A stretch of DNA of 64,000 nt, taken from NCBI GenBank assembly GCA_016490735.1, contig JAEMWC010000365.1:27501-91500 (forward strand), read 5' to 3'. The position numbers and the translations under genes are program-made. How positions within the stretch are numbered: the first letter of the stretch is position 1; each line of letters opens with the position of its first letter. The notes under the pieces are model-generated. The model saw nothing but the letters and a program-made list of their open reading frames with translations. It was not told the DNA's origin and did not search any database. The DNA is from Pachyseris speciosa (Eukaryota > Cnidaria > Anthozoa > Scleractinia > Pachyseridae). Shown in pieces: positions 57,501 through 64,000 of the stretch.

Positions 57501-59501
57501 AGCAGCTTCCAATGAAACTTGTCAAACAAAATGTATAAAAGTTGCAAGTTTTCAAGAAAAAATGGGAAATCAATTCTCTACACACGTCAAATCGCGGGAG
57601 TGTTTTCTTCTCGCTGAAGATGGAGAGACTAGTGCCACATTCGAGGAACAAAATGCGAAACAGCCGTTGAGGCGTTGAAATCAGTTCAAAAGCGTTTAAG
57701 ACCAGGCATACCGTATACGCACACAAAAACACTGTCAAACACCTGTATAGACTTGGATCTTTTAAAAACATTTTGGCACCCAGGAAACTATGTACCGTTT
57801 CATGGTTCATCTGCGCTGAAGAGGAAAGAATGCGAATCACACGTGAAAATGACACAAACGAACAAGGAAACGAATGATTGAAGAACTTTGCCAGGGCGAA
57901 TTGTGGAATTTGGCCCGGCTCTGTGTATGAATTATTACGTTGTTGTCATAATATCCCATTTACTGTTTATTTACAATAGTGCCGCAATTTGATCGCGGAG
58001 ACTGAATTTGTGACAGCAGCGCGCTCGAATACGACCGCTACAAAGGTTTTTATACAACAAAACACAATCTATAAATAACACACTAAAATTTCACAGATGA
58101 TTTTAAAAAACCACTTCGAATGAACTTGTTTTACTTCAGTACCTCTAAAGTTTCATTGAGCATTAGTGGCTAGCGATAGGCTATCGCGCGCATGAGCGCT
58201 TTCTGCATCTGACCACAACACCCATCCGGGACAGTTTAGTGCCGATTTAGTAGAGAGAACATTTCTTTGAAACCAGGCCTTGCCTTTCAACTGAAGCGCT
58301 AGTCGTGGGTGCAATTGGTTAATCGGTAAAACAGCGCGGAATTTTGCCTGTAGGTCGATGTGACTAAAATCAGGGGATTGAGCAGGATAATTGTTACGAT
58401 GTGTTCTTACTACGCTTTGTCGTCGTTCATGCGTAGCCATAACAACAGCAGCAGTAGCAGCAGCAGCAGCAGTAGAAGATAAAGAAAAAGAAGAAGAAGA
58501 ACAAGAAGAAGAAGAAGAACAACAACAACAAGAACAAGAAGAAGAACAAGAATAAGCTAATGCTTATTTGAGTTAAAATACTCGGTTTATTTCGCGGCGC
58601 AAATGCTTAGACTAATGCTTCTTTTCTTAGCAGGGCATCTCGTCGACTGTTTTCTTACGGTTCGAAACAGAATTGTCGTTTTACAGGGTAAAATGAGGAA
58701 GGCGTTTATTAGAATAAATGTGCTAAATTACTTTTGTTTAATATTAAATAAATTAATATAAATAAATAAATAAATAAATAAAAGATTTGCCTATCGTTAA
58801 TTGAAGTGCTAATATGTTCAAAATTTTACCCTTGAATTTTAAAATTTATCACATAGAATTCCAGGAAGGATTAAAAACACCGTTTGCCGTTTGTATCTGC
58901 ATTGGTTCCGGAGATATTTCAGTCTGGATAATGTTTAAAATATGCAAATGAGATGACTGATGACGTCACAGTATCAACCCAATTTGACATCAAGTATACA
59001 AATAGCTAGAGCTATCTCGGTCAATTTGCGGCAGAGAACATTAAAACTTGTTAGGTTGATAGTTCTACAGGAAACACACCTACGGCTACCCCCCCCCCCC
59101 CCCAAAAAATGGTTCCCATGGCAACTTACTTTTTCCCAGTCCCCCAACCTGATTTTAATATTTTAGTGATTTTTAGCTCTAAAAACTTTTAACAAGGCCA
59201 CAAACTCAGCCTAACAAATTTACATGCTTGCTGGATCATGCAGATGAGGCACCATTGGCAAATATCGAAACAGAAATCTAAAGGTGGCCAGCAAAGCCCT
59301 TAATAACAAGGCAGTCTGGGACCTAGTATGTTGCCATGGTAACAATACTGTAAGCTCATACCTCGAAGCACATCTAGTAGAATCTTTCTGCAAATAATCA
59401 AACGTTTCTGATAAAAATGGCTGAGATATCTTTTTTCATTATATTTGATCAAAATTCGGTTGAGTATATGACGTCATCACTTGACTAATTTGCATATTAA
59501 A

Positions 59502-59534
<33 letters not shown>

Positions 59535-60851
59535 CTTCTTCTCGTACAGACTATATTTGTTTACATTTTTAGATGGCTTAGATAAGAAAGATGTAAATTT
59601 CGTCAGCAGCACCTTAAAATAAACAGCATTTCTCATCTTCAGCCCCTATACAATAATTCTACATTTGCAAGCTTAATTAAATTGCCGCATTATTAATGAT
59701 AAATCTAATGGAAATGATTTTAAGGAACAAAAATAGAACTGACAATAAAATGAAAATTATATGCTCATTTTGAACTATTCAAGGCTTCTGAGCAGATACC
59801 CATTTATTTCATGGTCGGAATTTCGATCAAAAATCTCTTATAATATTATGCTTGAGTTATTTACAATTTGAAGACAAGCATTGCAATTTCTTTTAACCGT
59901 ACTATTTAACTTTAAAAAAATAACGAATAAATACAAAATAAAATAAATGCTGCGTTTACAACGCAAATCAGTTAACTTCAACATTTTGCTATTGCTGAAT
60001 GCAATTCTCAACCACATGAGTTTGAAACAAGCTAGATAAATTATAGTTAAGACACACGGGCACCAATAAACCCGGGCGTTTTATAGTTCATATAGAGGGC
60101 GTGGGAAGTCTTGTGCCAAATATCGTCTTTTATGCGTTATCCTTTCTTGTTGTAATGCAAGCGCGACTCAATTATCTTTCACCGGAATTTCTTGAAAATA
60201 TTTTGTCTGTAGCTTCTTTTGAGTGATCTGGTATATTTTTAATTGTTGGTCTAGCCTAGCCTAGCCTACGTTATCATTTCGCGTTTTAAAAGGGGTCAGT
60301 GCAAAAAACCCGGCAGATTCATCAAACATCTACTTACAATTATACTAAACTACCATCATGGACTAAAGTGTTGACAAATTTGAGCAAAACAAACGTTTTT
60401 TATCAGCAGCCTTCCGTAATTTAAAAAAAACATATTTTTTGTCGATATCCAAAGCCCCCTCTCCCCCTTTTCAACGTTGAAATAAGGTCCGTGGACACGT
60501 GTCCGTGGAGGGCATCGAGATGTGAGAATTGGAGATTGAAAAACTCACGTGTTTATCGAAAAAGGCTTTTCGGGGAGTGCCTCAACTACAGTTTGTCCAT
60601 GATCGGTAGTTGCTTCAATAACATTACAGTGATTTTCAATTGAGTGTAGTAAAACCAAATTCAAGGTCATTACTCCGGCCAACCAAAGACGTCAAAAGTG
60701 CAACGATCCAATCAGAATACAAAAGCAAATTCAAATAACCTGGCCTCAAGAACGGGGAAATACACTGGTGCAAGGCTCTTTATTTTGCCCAGGGATTCTC
60801 ACTGGCTGAGAAGACAAACACAATTTTTTTGCCACACTCATTTGAAAACCT
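57501..60851. other. no convincing gene; microsatellites
   Basis: 58153-58440 (minus) is an open frame of 95 codons starting MATHERRQSVVRTHRNNYPA, with no family resemblance and no splice evidence. AGC/AGAAGA microsatellites lie at 58440-58555, AAAT at 58750-58785 and a C run at 59090-59103. AATAAA (minus) at 60779-60784 serves the tubulin gene. Confidence 0.5.
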
Positions 60852-63800
60852 CTATAACTTATTAGATCCATCACCAGCGAACTCAACGAGCTCTTCGTAT
60901 TCGTTTTCGTCATAGATGACGTCATCCAGTCCTGCTTCCTCGTATTGCTGGTACTCTGCGATGAGGTCATTCATGTTGGAGTCGGCCTGGAAATGAAATT
61001 AAGTGCGTGACTACAGTGACTACAGCTTCAGTAGCCAAGTCAGTTTGATTCTTGTCTCCCGCTTAAACAAGACGAAAAAAGCGAGTTTAAACTTGCAATT
61101 TTGCATGTATATTTAAAGAGGAATCTTCTTTTGGCAACAATGTTTAAGGAATGGGGGATCCGAGCTTCCAACGGTCTTAAATCATCTTCTTGCGCACGAT
61201 CAGAAAACTGGGCTTTCTCCAAAAGATGTGAACAGGATCTTTGATTTTGGATTGAAACCAGAAGCCCACGTTGAAACTTTGTGGGTGCAGAGACCAAGAC
61301 GTAGGTAAGTCGCAGGAAAGTCTCTCTTTTTTCGGAACACTTTATTCATATGGGAGTTTCAAAATATAATTGATCTGACCAATCAGAAATATTGCTTCAT
61401 CATTATTTCGAGATAGCCAATAGAAAGATTTGTTTTATCGCGTGGGGTCAGCGTGGTCACCAGCGCGCGCAAAATGGCGGGAAAAAAATCAGTGCTTTGT
61501 GACGTGACTTTGCAGCAGCAGACTTTGACCTGTACTTTCGTTCAAACACGACGTCGCGTTAGAGTCTCGCCACATTTTTGCAGCCTTTTCGTGTTTTAAA
61601 ATCTCTTTATTGTTGAAATTTTGCCTGTTTTCGATGCATTTACTTTGAAAGGCTGATTACTGCGAATTATTGGCATTTTAAATTCAAAGGAAGCCAAATT
61701 ATTTTGTGATGGTTTCATTTTAATCAGTTCGTTATCAACTCAATTTAAGCTTAGCTGTATTTTGAAATTTGATTATCGTTTTAGAGACAAGCATAAAGGT
61801 CGAATTAATTGTCTTGTTATTTTTAGTTTTTTGTACAGCTGAATAAAGCGAATTGAATGAACTGCAACTTTTAAATAAGGCGACTGGAATTTGAACTGCG
61901 AAAAGAAAGGTTGGTAAGTTTGTGGCCTTATTTACTTTAAAAAAAACTTAGGAAATATCATCAACAAAACAAAAAACAGAAATGCAGACTAGTGGAACAG
62001 AGAATTAACTCTGAAGTGTAAATTAAAGTGCTACTTAAACCCATGAATAACCCACTGGGCGTTAGCCCTAGTAAAGGGAAACAGGGAACCACACGAGGCA
62101 AAGAAAAAATCTTTTGACCTCGGTGGGAATCGAACCCACGACCTCCGGATTAGATCTACCGTTACTCTGCCGACTGAACTACAAGGTCGCACAGAGAAAG
62201 TCGGGGACGATTTTAGATGGTGAATCGCGGCAAAGAGAAAGTAAGGGTACATATGAATGTTGTGCCGCGTAGCACTAGGAACACAACATTGTAGTTCAGT
62301 CGGCAGAGTAACGGTAGATCTAATCCGGAGGTCGTGGGTTCGATTCCCACCGAGGTCAAAAGATTTTTTCTTTACCTCGTGTGGTTCCCTGTTTCCCTTT
62401 ACTAGGGCTAACGCCCAGTGGGTTATTCATGGGTTTAAGTAGCACTTTAATTTACACTTCAGAGTTAATTCTCTGTTCCACTATTTGTGTTCCTAGTGCT
62501 ACGCGGCACAACATTCATAGAAATGCAGACTGTTATTCATCATTGTATAAAGCTCTTGTATAGCGGTGTTACATTTTATTATCTTTTACTTTAAGATTAG
62601 TCTGTAAGAGCATTGAGACATCAGTACAATGCTCTAAATATATTATTATTATTATTATTATTGTTATTATTATTAGCTCTGTGTTTAAATAAAAAACTAA
62701 CGCAAAATGTAACGACGCGAAATGTGACAGCTTTTGACGCAAAATGTAACAACTTTTAACTCAAAATGCAACAACTTCTAAACGCGAAATGTAACAACTC
62801 CGGTCTTGATACTTAAATAAGGAAATTGAGACATATGAGCCTTCTTGTCAAGCTAAGCATCTCCTGTCAGTCAAATTATACAAACGCTCTGGTCACAGAG
62901 CCATTTATTCCAAGTACACGAGGAAAATCACGTGATTATTTATTACTAATGTACATGCAAAAATTTCCAAGAGGATTTGTTTATTTCGTGTCTGTCTGCA
63001 CCATTCAGTCGATCACGTTGGTTATGAGTTTGATTCATCTGATTTCAGAGTGTTTTTTTTTTGTGACAGAAAGACAAAGGAACGGCTTGAATACAAGAAT
63101 CAAATTACATTTAGAACCTTGGAGCCTGTGGACAAAATTCATAATGGTAATTGAACTGAGTGGAGTGGAATTTGGTCTGAAATCATACGCGTGATTTCAA
63201 AATCGAACGAGCGCGCAGCGCGAGTTTGATTCGAAATCACAAGTATGATTCCAGACCAAAATTGCTTGACACGAAGTTCAATTACCACTGTATTAAATCC
63301 ATTTTGAAATCACACAGTTTTTTTGTCAATATTAATATTTGTTATCCATGAAATTTGATAGGTTAGTATTATTGATTTCGCTTTCATTTTGATGAGTTAC
63401 AGAAAGGATGCGATTTAGAGTAAAAAATGGTGCAATTTGGGAATAGATTGCACTGTTGAGAGCCAATCAGATTGCAAGGGTCACGAGTGATTTCGAAATG
63501 GGTGTTATAACACTACTAAAACATGACAACTCATCAGATGAGTAATTATCTTTTGAGTCGCTGTTCATTTCCCAATTTTCATTCAAAGGAGATTTTACAA
63601 ATCTTGTCAATTTTTACTCTATAACCGTTGTTGGGACGTAATGAGTTTGAAAACATTTATAATTACCTCTGTAAACTCCATAATATCCATTCCCTCAGTC
63701 GTGTACCAATGGAGAAACGCCCGCCTTCTGAACATGGCTGAAAACTGGTCTGTGAACCTTTTGAACGCCTCCTGTATGGCGGTACTGTTGTACAGAAACG

Positions 63801-64000
63801 TGGCGGCTGTCTTTTGTCCTTTAGGAGGGACATTACACACTGCTGTCTTCATATTATTCGGTATCCATTCCACAAACGCGGACGAATGTGCATTTTGCAT
63901 CTCAGAAATGGTTTCTTCGACATCTCTCATGGCGAGTTGACCTCTGAACATAGCTGCAGCTGTGAGGTACCTTCCTTGACGTGGGTCACAGGCCACCATC
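60852..64000 (-). CDS. divergent beta-tubulin, last two coding exons (5' part outside the window)
   Basis: Upstream exon 63667-64000 (cut by the window end) ends ACAGAG before GTAATT in phase 0. The last exon, 60852-60986, follows a TTTCCAG acceptor and continues [20 protein letters not shown]. Conserved beta-tubulin marks: [49 protein letters not shown] and [13 protein letters not shown]. These form the C-terminal helices that face motors and MAPs on the microtubule surface. Divergent positions include [20 protein letters not shown] and IMEFTE in place of EMEFTE. The tail is short in glutamate runs and ends in [20 protein letters not shown], unlike the usual poly-acidic beta tail. A polyadenylation signal AATAAA follows about 70 bp after the stop. 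Probably a tissue-specific isotype. Confidence 0.92.
61978..62531. mobile_element. fold-back pair of tRNA-derived SINEs with 13-bp target duplication
   Basis: Two nearly identical SINE copies face each other. The minus copy (61991-62188) has a tRNA-like 5' stem (GACCTTG paired with CGAGGTC), A box and B box GGTTCGATTCC. The plus copy is 62287-62484. A further 34-bp inverted pair (62253-62286, 62485-62518; core GCCGCGTAGCACTAGGAACA) brackets the plus copy. The whole insertion, 61991-62518, is flanked by a perfect AGAAATGCAGACT (61978-61990, 62519-62531). It lies in the beta-tubulin intron. The anticodon stem is imperfect, so this is not a tRNA gene. Confidence 0.9.
62698..62806. repeat. tandem repeat of GCGAAATGTAACAACTT words
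   Basis: Five diverged units of 22-27 bp (ACGCAAAATGTAAC, ACGCGAAATGTGACAGC, ACGCAAAATGTAACAAC, CTCAAAATGCAACAAC, ACGCGAAATGTAACAAC). Intronic. Confidence 0.75.
63147..63290. repeat. imperfect hairpin element
   Basis: GGTAATTGAACT, GGTCTGAAATCATACG and TGATTTC on the left are mirrored by GAAATCACAAGTATGAT, CCAGACC and AGTTCAATTACC on the right, around a GAGCGCGCAGCGCG centre. 144 bp, in the beta-tubulin intron. Confidence 0.75.

Noticed and set aside
58153..58440. 95-codon open frame starting MATHERRQSV (minus)
   Set aside because: Plausible composition but no family resemblance, no donor in phase and no neighbouring exon found.
61330..61540. Promoter-like cluster (CCAAT, TGACGTGA) inside the beta-tubulin intron
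   Set aside because: Such short motifs occur by chance, and no start codon or exon follows in a sensible position.
62287..62360. tRNA gene with a canonical GGTTCGATTCC
   Set aside because: The anticodon stem does not pair properly and the sequence is embedded in an inverted SINE dimer with a target duplication.

Overview
This is a eukaryotic, AT-rich, intron-bearing window dominated by transposable elements. It is most likely a cnidarian, and probably a coral or other hexacoral. That reading is an inference from three things: a HEPN/NB-ARC/TPR receptor-like gene of a type expanded in corals, a 13-exon SLC38A9 orthologue, and very dense small palindromic elements. There are no operons; every multi-exon model below was assembled by hand from GT-AG sites and codon-phase agreement.

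Layout. 1-2.4 kb: two plus-strand exon-like blocks and a modular GTGTT/AACAC repeat. 2.4-8.3 kb (minus): an NLR-like gene, with a HEPN plus coiled-coil exon, then an NB-ARC plus TPR exon carrying an apparent 1-nt frameshift next to the P-loop region. 8.8-10.1 kb: duplicated upstream sequence and a CG-rich minisatellite. 10.2-18.1 kb: a nested, inverted-symmetric transposon block resembling ISL2EU. It has a decayed THAP/DDE transposase (plus) and a SWIM/YqaJ-like gene (minus) in convergent orientation, each preceded by one arm of the same 65-bp inverted repeat. 19.1-21.0 kb: an unrecognised two-exon coiled-coil gene. 21-29 kb: repeats, including a 107-bp MITE with 10-bp target duplications and a 1.5-kb imperfect palindrome. 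29.3-32.8 kb: a PIF/Harbinger transposon with an apparently intact HARBI1-type transposase and a frameshifted Myb/SANT-like partner. 33-37 kb: no gene found; repeats and a fold-back SINE. 37.3-54.2 kb (minus): SLC38A9, the lysosomal arginine-sensing transporter, reconstructed as 13 coding exons and 563 aa, with a possible alternative first exon at 57.4 kb. 57.5-60.8 kb: no convincing gene. 60.9-64.0 kb (minus): the last two exons of a divergent beta-tubulin with an unusual C-terminal tail; its 5' part lies beyond the window.

Cross-cutting themes: (i) two fold-back (inverted-dimer) tRNA-derived SINE insertions, each with a perfect 12-13 bp target duplication; (ii) several unrelated elements built by repeating one short palindromic word; (iii) two two-gene DNA transposons, each with damage to at least one gene; (iv) a MITE sitting 15 bp from a splice acceptor of SLC38A9.
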